Of a DNA stretch of 64,000 bases, positions 7,076 to 14,671 are shown piece by piece (position 1 is the first letter of the stretch; each line of letters opens with the position of its first letter). The notes beneath the pieces are model-generated. The model was given only the letters and a program-made list of their open reading frames with translations, searched no databases and was not told the origin of the DNA. A program made the translations under genes and the position numbers. The stretch spans positions 1-64,000 of the forward strand of contig NZ_RZGZ01000004.1 in assembly GCF_003990045.1 (NCBI RefSeq). Reading direction: 5' to 3'. Source of the DNA: Labedella endophytica (lineage in GTDB: Bacteria; Actinomycetota; Actinomycetes; Actinomycetales; Microbacteriaceae).

Positions 7076-8560
7076 GTGAACATCACCGTGAAGCGGTGCC
7101 TCTACGGGGCACTCATGGCCGGCGGCCTCTGGTTCGCCGGAACGACAGCGGCGACCGCCGCCGAGACATCGGGGGACGACGCCGTGGCGTCGGGAACCCA
7201 GGCCGTCCTCGACATCGAGGTTCCCGTCACGATCGGCGGCAACGCCGTCTCCGTGCTGGGCGACTCGTCGTCCGACGACGCGACCACGACACCGGCACCG
7301 GCTCCTGCACCGGCTCCCGCACCCGCGCCGGCTCCCGCACCGGCTCCCGCACCCGCGCCGGCTCCCGCACCGGCACCTGAACCCGCTCCCGTCACGAGCG
7401 GCGATGACGGCATCGGCTCCGGCACGCAGGCACCCGTGACGATCTCGGTCCCGGTCACGATCGGCGGCAACGCCGTCTCGGTCGCCGGTGACTCCGAATC
7501 GACCGACGCGACGACCGAGGCTCCGGCCCCGGCCGCTCCGGCGACCGAGGAGCCCGCGACGAGCGGAGACGACGGTATCGGCTCCGGCACCCAGCTGCCG
7601 GTGGACGTGTCCGTTCCCGTGACGGTCGGCGGCAACGCCATCTCCGTCCTCGGCGACTCCTCGTCGACCGACTCGGACAACACGACGAGCGGATCGGAGG
7701 GGACCACCTCGACCGACGGCTCGACGACCTCGGGCGACAACGGCATCCTCGGCGGAACTCAGATCATCCCGGGGGTCGACATCCCCGTGACGGTCGGCGG
7801 CAACGCCGTGAGCGTCATCGGCGACTCGGAGTCGACCGACTCCGCGACGACCAGCGGAGGCACCACGGGTTCCGACGCGGGAACGGGTTCGGGCTCTTCC
7901 ACCTCCGGTGACGACGGCATCGCCGGCGGCACCCAGATCGTGCCCGACATCACCCTCCCGATCACGATCGGCGGCAACGCCGTCTCCGTCATCGGAGACT
8001 CCGAGACCACGGGCTCCGACGTCACCGGCGGCACGAGGGACGGGTCCACGGATTCCGGCTCCTCCACCTCCGGTGACGACGGCATCGCCGGCGGCACCCA
8101 GATCGTGCCGGACATCACCCTCCCGATCACGATCGGTGGCAACGCCGTCTCCGTCATCGGAGACTCCGAGTCGACCGATCGCACCGTGGTCGTTCCGACG
8201 GACCCCACCACCCCTGTGGATCCGACCGACCCGGTCGACCCCACGGACCCGATCACCCCGGTCGACCCCACGGACCCGACGGACCCGACCAACCCGGTCG
8301 ACCCGACGGACCCGACCACTCCGGTCGACCCCACGGACCCGACGACCCCCGGTGACGCCACCGACGGTTCGGACGGAACCGACGAGACCGTCGCCCTCGC
8401 GACGCCGTCGGGCGCCACGCAGACGGCCGGCGCCGACACCGAGGCTCTCGCCGTGACCGGTCCGTCCGGTCTGGCGATGCTGTTCGGCCTCATGAGCCTC
8501 CTGCTCGCCGCCGGTATCGCACTCCTCGCGCGGGGACGCCGCTCGCTCGTCATCGAGTAA
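7076..8560 (+). CDS. Six-domain chaplin-like surface protein with LAVTG sorting signal
   Basis: A 494-residue exported, cell-wall-anchored protein. Residues 1-29 are a signal peptide ending in ATAA. Six copies of a chaplin-like unit follow at about 31-64, 107-140, 162-195, 218-251, 277-310 and 331-364. Each has the form SGDDG-x5-GTQ-x4-(I/V)[17 protein letters not shown]. This matches the chaplin core (PVNVCGNxVxVIG) but with Gly in place of Cys. A Pro-Ala linker occupies 73-105, and a VDPTDPT-type wall-spanning linker 374-426. The C-terminus has LAVTG (458-462), a membrane segment (about 466-485) and RGRR, a class E sortase signal. Chaplins form amyloid-like hydrophobic films in Streptomyces; that role here is inference. 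GGAGAAGG precedes the GTG start. Confidence 0.85.
   Translation: MNITVKRCLYGALMAGGLWFAGTTAATAAETSGDDAVASGTQAVLDIEVPVTIGGNAVSVLGDSSSDDATTTPAPAPAPAPAPAPAPAPAPAPAPAPAPAPEPAPVTSGDDGIGSGTQAPVTISVPVTIGGNAVSVAGDSESTDATTEAPAPAAPATEEPATSGDDGIGSGTQLPVDVSVPVTVGGNAISVLGDSSSTDSDNTTSGSEGTTSTDGSTTSGDNGILGGTQIIPGVDIPVTVGGNAVSVIGDSESTDSATTSGGTTGSDAGTGSGSSTSGDDGIAGGTQIVPDITLPITIGGNAVSVIGDSETTGSDVTGGTRDGSTDSGSSTSGDDGIAGGTQIVPDITLPITIGGNAVSVIGDSESTDRTVVVPTDPTTPVDPTDPVDPTDPITPVDPTDPTDPTNPVDPTDPTTPVDPTDPTTPGDATDGSDGTDETVALATPSGATQTAGADTEALAVTGPSGLAMLFGLMSLLLAAGIALLARGRRSLVIE
7901..8005 (+). repeat. Near-identical intragenic repeat, copy 1
   Basis: This 105-base stretch encodes chaplin unit 5 and matches 8066-8170 (unit 6) at 103 of 105 positions by eye. 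The offset is 165 bases, exactly 55 codons. It suggests a recent in-frame duplication and a site of likely length variation. Confidence 0.85.
8066..8170 (+). repeat. Near-identical intragenic repeat, copy 2
   Basis: Second member of the pair with 7901-8005. The two visible base differences are silent. Confidence 0.85.
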
Positions 8561-8576
8561 CGGTGTGAGGAATGTA

Positions 8577-8614
8577 CCCCGGGGCCGATCGACCAGCGTC
8601 GACCGGCCCCGGGG
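8577..8614 (+). terminator. Terminator of the chaplin-like gene
   Basis: CCCCGGGGCCG (8577-8587) pairs perfectly with CGGCCCCGGGG (8604-8614) around a 16-base loop, 16 bases after the stop codon. There is no U-tract, as is usual in high-GC actinobacteria. Confidence 0.8.
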
Positions 8615-8645
8615 CTCCTCCCTGCCCGAAGGGGTTACTCCCGAG

Positions 8646-8695
8646 CGAGGGCTACACATCCATCTGCCGCCCTCGGCACCGAACTGCGACCCTCG
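8646..8695. repeat. Deleted copy of the nested palindromic repeat
   Basis: It carries an outer left arm CGAGGGC (8646-8652), an inner right arm GCCCTCG (8669-8675) and an outer right arm ACCCTCG (ending 8695). The inner-to-outer spacing of 20 is kept on the right. The inner left arm and loop are missing, so the palindrome is broken. The TACACATC after the left arm is shared with copy C. Confidence 0.6.
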
Positions 8696-8731
8696 CTTCT
8701 CCCTGGGGCCGCCGAGAGCGCTGCTCTTAGA

Positions 8732-8800
8732 CGAGGGCTCCATCCACGCGCCGAGGGCGCCCGGTAGAGGTGGCGCCCTCGTGCCGCACTAGCGCCCTCC
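8732..8800. repeat. Nested palindromic repeat, copy B
   Basis: Inner arms CGAGGGCGCC (8752-8761) and GGCGCCCTCG (8772-8781), loop CGGTAGAGGT. Outer arms CGAGGGC (8732-8738) and GCGCCCTC (8792-8799) share the axis. It overlaps the 3' end of the epimerase gene and lies between two converging genes. Confidence 0.85.
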
Positions 8801-9733
8801 CTGCGAGCGCAGTACCCATTCCACCTCGTCCGCGAGGAGAGCCCGACCGGTGCCCGCTGGCTCGTAGCCGGCGGCGATCGCCCTCGTCATATCGAGGACG
8901 ATCGGGTTGCGGGAACGCCACGGATGGTGGCCGCGTTCCTCGTCGCCGTCGTCGACGATCGGACGCAACTCTCCGGTCCAACCGGCCACGTCGGCGATCG
9001 TCTCGAAGATCTCGAGCGCGGTCAGCGGATCGGGGTCGGCGCCGTTCACGACCCCGGGGAGCCCGCCCGCGGCGGCCGTCTCGACGAGCGCCGCCGCGTT
9101 CGCGGCCGCCGTAAGGTGGTCGATTGATCGGCCACCGTCCGCGATATCGATCACCGCTGCGCCGGAGGTCATCCGCTCGACGACCGATCGCGTGCGAGCG
9201 TTCCGCGCGAACGGGCCGTGGACCTTCGACGGGCGGATGATCGTGACCTCGAGTCCACTGGCGAGCGCTTCCCGCTCCACGGCGACCTTCCCAGGGGCAT
9301 AGCCCTCACGAGTAAACGGGTCGATGTCGTCAGCGGCCGGATCGAGCGTCGGGTTGTCCTCCGGGATCGGCACTGGGAAGACGGGCGCCTCGTCGCTGTT
9401 GATGTGCCGGCCGAACGGGTCGGTGTAGACGGCCCGGCCCGACATCAGAACGGTGCGACCGACCGCGCCCATGACCGGGAGGAGGGCGCGCACATCCGGT
9501 CCGCTGAACGCGAGAAGGTCCACGAGCAGGTCGGTGTCGTCGGCGGCGAGCCCGCCGACGGCGCTCGCGTCGCTCCGATCGATGGGATGGAAGCGGCCTC
9601 CGACATTGACCAGCTCGGGCGGCATCGCGCTCGGATCGCGACCCGTCACGTCGACGGACCAGCCCGCGCCCAGAAGCCGCAGGGCGGTCGCGGCTCCGAT
9701 GGCACCGGTACCTCCCAGGATCACAGCCTTCAT
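8789..9733 (-). CDS. NAD(P)-dependent epimerase/reductase (extended SDR)
   Basis: A 314-residue Rossmann-fold protein. The dinucleotide-binding motif is at the very start, MKAVILGGTGAIGAATALRLL. A TGRDP segment follows, then a strand with DLLVDLLAFSG, a RTVLMSGRAVY strand, and the catalytic Tyr-Lys pair in REGYAPGKVAVEREA (YxxGK rather than the classic YxxxK). The IIRPSKVHGPFARN segment is typical of extended SDRs that act on nucleotide sugars or isoflavone-like substrates. The ATG at 9733 is preferred because GAGGGGGC lies just upstream; longer in-frame starts have no ribosome site. The shifted Tyr-Lys spacing makes the exact reaction unsure. The 3' end reaches into palindrome copy B. Confidence 0.8.
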   Translation of the reverse strand: MKAVILGGTGAIGAATALRLLGAGWSVDVTGRDPSAMPPELVNVGGRFHPIDRSDASAVGGLAADDTDLLVDLLAFSGPDVRALLPVMGAVGRTVLMSGRAVYTDPFGRHINSDEAPVFPVPIPEDNPTLDPAADDIDPFTREGYAPGKVAVEREALASGLEVTIIRPSKVHGPFARNARTRSVVERMTSGAAVIDIADGGRSIDHLTAAANAAALVETAAAGGLPGVVNGADPDPLTALEIFETIADVAGWTGELRPIVDDGDEERGHHPWRSRNPIVLDMTRAIAAGYEPAGTGRALLADEVEWVLRSQGGR

Positions 9734-9878
9734 CGTGCCCCCTCTGCTCACCTGCATCGGGTCCGCTCCGACACCGGCTGACGAGCCTAGCCGAGGGTCC
9801 GCCCGTGGGGAGCTCTCACACTCGTGGTCGCCCGTCGACCTTCCGGTGTCGGGCGGTCGAGCGACCGTAGCGGCGGGC

Positions 9879-9945
9879 CGAGGGCTACACATCGGCGCCG
9901 AGGGCGCCCGGTAGAGGTGGCGCCCTCGATCGGGAGTAGCCCTTT
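9879..9945. repeat. Nested palindromic repeat, copy C
   Basis: Inner arms CGAGGGCGCC (9899-9908) and GGCGCCCTCG (9919-9928) carry the same loop as copy B. The outer left arm CGAGGGC is at 9879-9885. The outer right arm is degenerate (GCCCTTT near 9939-9945). It lies downstream of the beta-lactamase-fold gene. Confidence 0.85.
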
Positions 9946-9960
9946 GGGGAGGGGCGGGGA

Positions 9961-10923
9961 TCAGTGGACGTATTCGAGGAGGTCGGAGCCGATCACGCGC
10001 ATCACCTCGATCACCGCGAGGCGGGTCTGCAGGTCGGTGTCCGTGTAGGACGCCGCGACCGCGTAGGCGACCCCGGCGCGCGGTCCGCGGAGGACGCCGG
10101 CCTCCGCTCGCAGGCCCGTGTCGGCGCCGGTCTTGTTGAAGAGGGTGAGGCCGTGGTCGGTCTCACGATGGGCGAGGGGGTCGAGGCCGAAGGCGGACGC
10201 GACGAGGGACAGGTCGGTGTTGAGGGACAACCACCCCACCACGCGTCGGCTCGTCTCCGCGTCCACGACCTCACCGCGCGCGAGCTCGGAGAAGAGCCAC
10301 GTCAGCTCCTTCATCGAACCGACCGAGAGACCGGGCGCGTCGTCCGGTCCCCGGTGGTCGCGCACGAGATCGAGTAGCCCCGACCGCGAGAGCCCGAGCT
10401 CCTCGGCCCGCGCGCGCACCGCGTCGAGGCCCACCGAGTGGAGCAGCACGTTCGTGGCGAGGTTATCGCTCGTCGACCCGATGAGCGCCGCGATGTCGGA
10501 GATCGGGAGGGTGGGTACCTGCAGGTGCTGCCACGTCCCCGAATCACCGACCGGACCGGTGACCTCGCGCTCGAGCAGCGCGAGCGCCGACATCTCGGGG
10601 CCCCGCAACCTCGCCGCCACCTCGACCAGCAGGAGGACCTTCCCGATCGAGGCCGTCGGCATGACGACGTAGTCATCCACCGAGAAGAGCTCGCGCCCCG
10701 TCGCCAGATCGGCGGCCCGCGCCGACACCTGCACGCCGTTCCGCGCGAGGTAACCGAGGGCCTGGAAGCCGCGGGAGAACGACTCGCCCGGCTCGGACGC
10801 GCGGTGACGGGCCCGGCGCCGCGTGCGGTGTCGCACGCCGCCGTCCGAGTGCGGGGAGGAAGGGACCACGGGCGTCACTCCAGGTGCGAAGGGAACGGAT
10901 ACACTCGACGTCCACGCCGGCAC
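9961..10923 (-). CDS. Class A beta-lactamase-fold serine hydrolase
   Basis: A 320-residue protein of the PenP-like fold. The SxxK motif is S92-I-G-K95 (TASIGKVLLL), SDN is S152-D153-N154 (GSTSDNLATN), and KTG is K264-T265-G266 (FNKTGAD). These three place it in the serine acyl-transferase superfamily. The Glu166-type ExxLN of the omega loop is not seen: the corresponding region reads LVRDHRGPDDAPG. Deacylation as in true class A beta-lactamases is therefore doubtful. The N-terminus is Arg/His-rich with no signal peptide, so export is unproven. The start is uncertain: GTG at 10923 is the longest, while a GTG about 19 codons later has GGAG upstream. Penicillin resistance should not be assumed. 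Confidence 0.7.
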   Translation of the reverse strand: MPAWTSSVSVPFAPGVTPVVPSSPHSDGGVRHRTRRRARHRASEPGESFSRGFQALGYLARNGVQVSARAADLATGRELFSVDDYVVMPTASIGKVLLLVEVAARLRGPEMSALALLEREVTGPVGDSGTWQHLQVPTLPISDIAALIGSTSDNLATNVLLHSVGLDAVRARAEELGLSRSGLLDLVRDHRGPDDAPGLSVGSMKELTWLFSELARGEVVDAETSRRVVGWLSLNTDLSLVASAFGLDPLAHRETDHGLTLFNKTGADTGLRAEAGVLRGPRAGVAYAVAASYTDTDLQTRLAVIEVMRVIGSDLLEYVH

Positions 10924-10956
10924 CGGTGGACACGGCCTGATCGCCCGTGTTGCCTG

Positions 10957-10976
10957 GCCGCTCGGAACCGAGCGGC
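10957..10976. terminator. Stem-loop after the M13 peptidase gene
   Basis: GCCGCTCGG and CCGAGCGGC (10957-10965 and 10968-10976) form a perfect 9-base inverted repeat around 2 bases, 50 bases downstream of the peptidase stop on the minus strand. Confidence 0.6.
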
Positions 10977-11025
10977 TCCGTACCGACGCGTCGTCGCGTG
11001 AGGTGTGGAGAGTCCGACGAGTCCG

Positions 11026-12978
11026 CTACCAGATGGTGACGCGCTCGCTCGGGTCGAGCCAGAGGGCATCCGTCTCGACCACGTCAAAAGTACCGTAGAA
11101 GACGTCGAGGTTCCTGACGATCTGGTTGCAGCGGAACTCGTTGGGCGAGTGCGGGTCGATCGAGAGGAGACGGATCACCTCGGCGTCGCGTCCCTTCTGC
11201 TGCCACGCCTGCGCCCACGACAGGAAGAACCGCTCGGCGCCGCTCAGCCCGTCCACGACCGGGGGCTCCTCGCCACCGAGCGACAGGAGATACGCCTTCC
11301 ACGCGATCGAGAGGCCGCCGAGATCGCCGATGTTCTCGCCGATCGTGAGGGCACCATTCACGTGGTGATCCGGGACCTGCGCGGGAGAGAGCGCCTCGTA
11401 CTGCGCGATGAGGGCACCCGTGCGCTCCTCGAACGCCGCCTTGTCCTCGGCCGTCCACCAGTCCGTGAGGCGCCCGTCACCGTCGAACTGCGAACCCTGG
11501 TCGTCGAAGCCGTGACCGATCTCGTGGCCGATGACGGCGCCGATCGCGCCGTAGTTGGCGGCCGCGTCGCGCGTCGGGTCGAAGAAGGGGAACTGCAGGA
11601 TGGCCGCGGGGAAGACGATCTCGTTGAAGCCCGGGTTGTAGTAGGCGTTGATCGTCTGCGGGGTCATGAACCACTCGCCGCGGTCGAGCGGCTTGCCGAT
11701 CTTGCCGAGTTCGCGCTGGAACTCGAACTCGTTCGTGGCGACGACGTTTCCGATGAGGTCGTCCGCCGAGAGGGGCAGCGACGAGTAGTCGCGCCAGGTC
11801 TCGGGGTAGCCGATCTTGGGGGTGAACTTGTCGAGCTTCTCGAGAGCGCGCACCTTGGTCTCCTCGCCCATCCAGTCGAGACCCTGGATCGACTGGCGGT
11901 AGGCCTCCACGAGATAGCCGACGAGCTCGTCCATCTGCGTCTTCGACTCGGCGGGGAAGTGACGCTCAACATAGACGCGACCGACGGCCTCGCCGAGGGC
12001 GCCCTCCACGAAGGAGACGCCGCGCTTCCAACGCTCCCGGATCTCGGGCGTCCCCGTGATCGTCGTGCCGTAGAACGCGAAGTTGGTGTTCACGACCTCC
12101 TCCGGGAGGTACGGGGCGAAGCTCCGCAGTACCTGGAACCGCATCCATGCGCGCCACGAGTCGAGCAGGTCGGACTCGAGGAGGGCGGCGACACCCGAGA
12201 CGAAGCTCGGTTCGCGGACGACGATCTCCGCGAGGGCGCCGTCCGGTGCACCGAGAGCCTCGGCCCAGCCGGCGAGGTCGGCTCCGGCGGCGAGCTCGCG
12301 CGCCTCGTCCCACGTCATCGGGTTGTAGGTGGCGTTGCTGTCGCGCGTGCGCACGTTGTCCCAGTGCTGCGCGGCGATCGCGGTCTCGAGGTCGAGGATG
12401 CGGCGAGCGCTTTCGGCCGGATCGGAGGCACCGGCGATCGTGACCATCTTCTCGATGAACGCGGCGTAGGCCGCGCGGATCTCGGCGAATTTGTCCTCGC
12501 GGTAGTAGGACTCGTCGGGCAGTCCGATCCCGCCCTGCTCGAGGAACACGAGGTAGCGCTCGGGGTTGCCCGGGTCGTTGTCCACGAAGAGCTGGAAGAG
12601 GCCGCGCACGCCGAGCCGTTCGAGGCGAGCGAGGGTGGGCAGCACGTCGTCGATGGAGGAGATCGCGTCGACCTCGGCGAACAGCGGCGTGAGCGGCTCG
12701 AGTCCGAGGGCCTCGATGCGCTCGGTGTCCATGAAGCTCGCGTACACGTCGCCGATCTTGCGTGTCTCGGTGCCGGGCTCCGCGTCCTGCGACTCGATGA
12801 TGATCTCGCGCACGGCGTTCTCGGCCTCCTCGGCGAGGACGTGGAACGATCCCCACCGCGCCTTGTCCGAGGGGATCTCCGTGCGGTCGATCCAGCGACC
12901 GTTGACGTGTCGGAAGAGGTCGTCCTGGGGACGGACGGTGGGGTCGAGTTCGTTCAGGTCGATGCCGGATGCGCTCAT
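11026..12978 (-). CDS. M13-family zinc metallopeptidase (neprilysin/PepO type)
   Basis: A 650-residue peptidase. The N-terminal domain (residues 10 to about 400) contains DDLFRHVNGRWIDRTEIPSD and the typical NTNFAFYGTTITGTPE helix-loop. The catalytic domain has the zinc motif H485-E-I-G-H489 (VIGHEIGHGFDDQGSQ) and the third-ligand motif GENIGDLGGLSIAW. Near the C-terminus, DPHSPNEFRCNQIVRNLDVFYGTFDV is the family end signature. It has no signal peptide or membrane segment, so it should be cytoplasmic, as is usual for actinobacterial members. These enzymes cut short peptides. The ATG at 12978 gives the expected family length, and all catalytic residues are present. Confidence 0.95.
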   Translation of the reverse strand: MSASGIDLNELDPTVRPQDDLFRHVNGRWIDRTEIPSDKARWGSFHVLAEEAENAVREIIIESQDAEPGTETRKIGDVYASFMDTERIEALGLEPLTPLFAEVDAISSIDDVLPTLARLERLGVRGLFQLFVDNDPGNPERYLVFLEQGGIGLPDESYYREDKFAEIRAAYAAFIEKMVTIAGASDPAESARRILDLETAIAAQHWDNVRTRDSNATYNPMTWDEARELAAGADLAGWAEALGAPDGALAEIVVREPSFVSGVAALLESDLLDSWRAWMRFQVLRSFAPYLPEEVVNTNFAFYGTTITGTPEIRERWKRGVSFVEGALGEAVGRVYVERHFPAESKTQMDELVGYLVEAYRQSIQGLDWMGEETKVRALEKLDKFTPKIGYPETWRDYSSLPLSADDLIGNVVATNEFEFQRELGKIGKPLDRGEWFMTPQTINAYYNPGFNEIVFPAAILQFPFFDPTRDAAANYGAIGAVIGHEIGHGFDDQGSQFDGDGRLTDWWTAEDKAAFEERTGALIAQYEALSPAQVPDHHVNGALTIGENIGDLGGLSIAWKAYLLSLGGEEPPVVDGLSGAERFFLSWAQAWQQKGRDAEVIRLLSIDPHSPNEFRCNQIVRNLDVFYGTFDVVETDALWLDPSERVTIW

Positions 12979-13031
12979 CCTCCCAGCCTATTCCGTGCCC
13001 CCGACGGGAACGCTGCGAGCGCGTGAACCTC

Positions 13032-13122
13032 CGCGATGTGCGGACTTTCGTCCCCTCGAACGCGATTCAGACGGCGTAAGTCCGCACTTCGCGGGAGAAG
13101 AAGGCGAAAGTCCGCACTTCGC
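13032..13122. repeat. Intergenic dyad repeat, TGCGGACTTTCG family
   Basis: One forward arm at 13032-13050 (CGCGATGTGCGGACTTTCG) faces two reverse arms at 13075-13093 and 13104-13122 (both with AGTCCGCACTTCGC). Arms 1 and 2 match at 17 of 19 positions. A related dyad is at 31843-31900 inside azlC. It lies between the divergent M13 and MATE genes. Confidence 0.75.
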
Positions 13123-13167
13123 CGCGAGAAGAAGGGGAAGGAGGGAAGGGGCGTCGGAGGTTCCCGC

Positions 13168-13173
13168 TAGCGT
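13168..13173 (+). promoter_or_regulatory. -10-like TAGCGT, 6 bases before the MATE start
   Basis: TAGCGT, 6 bases, then the GTG at 13180, with no ribosome site. It follows the leaderless pattern also seen at 4742, 19576, 19642, 22469 and 25594. Confidence 0.45.
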
Positions 13174-13179
13174 TGTCGG

Positions 13180-14535
13180 GTGGACGGATCGAGCGAGCGG
13201 GAGTCGCGTCGCGTCGCGCGCCGGGCCGTCGATCGCGACATCATGCGGCTCGCGGTGCCCGCGCTCGGCGCCCTCATCGCCGAGCCCCTCTTCCTCCTCA
13301 CCGACTCGGCGCTCGTCGGACACCTCGGTCTCGCGCCGCTCGCGGGCCTCGGCATCGCGAGCGTCGTGCTGCAGACGATCATCGGCCTCATGGTGTTCCT
13401 CGCCTATGCCACGACCCCGGCGGTCGCGCGGCGCCTCGGGGCCGGTGACGAACGCGGGGGCGTCTCGGTGGGGATCGACGGGATGTGGCTCGCCCTCGGT
13501 CTCGGTGTCGTGCTCGCCGCCGCGGGGGCTGTGCTCACGCCGGCGCTCGTCTCGCTGTTCGGAGCCGAGCCGGCCGTCGTCGAACAGGCCACGACCTATC
13601 TCTCGATCTCGATGCTCGGGCTCCCGGCGATGCTCATCGTCTTCGCCGCAACGGGCGTGCTGCGCGGGCTGCAGGACACGCGCACCCCGCTCGTCGTCGC
13701 CGTCGGCGGCTTCGGCGCGAACGCCGCCCTCAACGCGGTACTCATCTACGGCGCCGGTTGGGGCATCGCCGGCGCCGCCTGGGGCACGGTCATCGCGCAG
13801 TGGGGCATGGTCGCCGCGTACGTCGCAGTGGTCCTGCATCACGCCCGGCGCACGGGCGCCACGATCCGTCCGCAGCGCGACGGCATCCGCGGGTCGGCGC
13901 TGTCCGGTGGGTGGCTGCTGCTGCGCACCGCGTCGCTGCGAGCGGCCCTCCTGATCGCGACCGTCGTCGCCACGGGGATCGGGACGGCGGAGCTCGCGGG
14001 CTTCCACGTCGTGCTGACGATCTTCTCCACGCTCGCCTTCGCCCTCGACGCCCTCGCGATCGCCGCTCAAGCGCTCGTCGGGAAGGGTCTCGGTGCCGCG
14101 GACGTCGACTTCGTGCGCGCGGTCCTCCGGCGGTGCCTCGTGTGGGGCGTCGGTGGGGGCGTCGCGCTCGGCGCCCTGCTCGCGGCGGCGAGTCCCGTCG
14201 CCGGGCTCGTCTTCACGGGATCGCCCGACGCGGCCGCCCTCATCGCTCCGAGCCTCGTCGTCCTCGCCGTCGGAACCCCCCTCGCCGGTTACGTCTTCGT
14301 GCTGGACGGCGTGCTCATCGGTGCCGGCGATGCGCGCTATCTCGCCCTGACCGGCCTCGTGAACCTCGCGGTGTTCGTGCCCCTCGCCCTCGCCACGGCC
14401 ACCTGGGCCGGAGGGGGCGTCGCCGGGCTCGCATGGCTCACGGCGGCCTTCGCGATCGGCTACATGGCCGCGCGCGCCACCACCCTCGGCCTCCGCGCGC
14501 GCGGGAGCGCGTGGCAGCGCACCGGCGCCGCCTGA
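13180..14535 (+). CDS. MATE-family efflux transporter
   Basis: A 451-residue inner-membrane protein with about 12 hydrophobic segments in two similar halves. DREIMRLAVPALGALIAEPLF-like sequence opens the first helix, and LTDSALVGHLGLAPLAGLGIAS is the classic MATE signature at helix 1-2. AATGVLRGLQDTRTPLVVAV closes the first half, and LDGVLIGAGDARYL marks the second. It is closest in look to the DinF branch. The family exports cationic drugs or metabolites in exchange for Na+ or H+; the substrate is unknown. The GTG at 13180 directly follows a -10-like element by 6 bases. Confidence 0.9.
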   Translation: MDGSSERESRRVARRAVDRDIMRLAVPALGALIAEPLFLLTDSALVGHLGLAPLAGLGIASVVLQTIIGLMVFLAYATTPAVARRLGAGDERGGVSVGIDGMWLALGLGVVLAAAGAVLTPALVSLFGAEPAVVEQATTYLSISMLGLPAMLIVFAATGVLRGLQDTRTPLVVAVGGFGANAALNAVLIYGAGWGIAGAAWGTVIAQWGMVAAYVAVVLHHARRTGATIRPQRDGIRGSALSGGWLLLRTASLRAALLIATVVATGIGTAELAGFHVVLTIFSTLAFALDALAIAAQALVGKGLGAADVDFVRAVLRRCLVWGVGGGVALGALLAAASPVAGLVFTGSPDAAALIAPSLVVLAVGTPLAGYVFVLDGVLIGAGDARYLALTGLVNLAVFVPLALATATWAGGGVAGLAWLTAAFAIGYMAARATTLGLRARGSAWQRTGAA

Positions 14536-14598
14536 CCCGCTCTCGCACCAGACGTCGCTCTCACCGGCTCCCTTCCGGGACGGGCGTGCGACGCTGGC

Positions 14599-14604
14599 TA
14601 GAAT
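14599..14604 (+). promoter_or_regulatory. -10-like TAGAAT before the glycosyltransferase pair
   Basis: TAGAAT lies 67 bases before the GTG at 14672, leaving room for a leader of about 60 bases. No clear -35 hexamer is seen. Confidence 0.35.
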
Positions 14605-14671
14605 GTCAGCGGCGCTCAGCGCCTGACTTGCCCAGCGACCGAACCGTCGGTCATCACGGAAGCGGATCCGC

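Noticed and set aside
7280-8350. Regularly spaced repeats that could look like a CRISPR array
   Set aside because: The repeats are in-frame protein repeats (chaplin units, Pro-Ala and Asp-Pro-Thr linkers) of unequal spacing, with no short identical repeats, unique spacers or cas genes.
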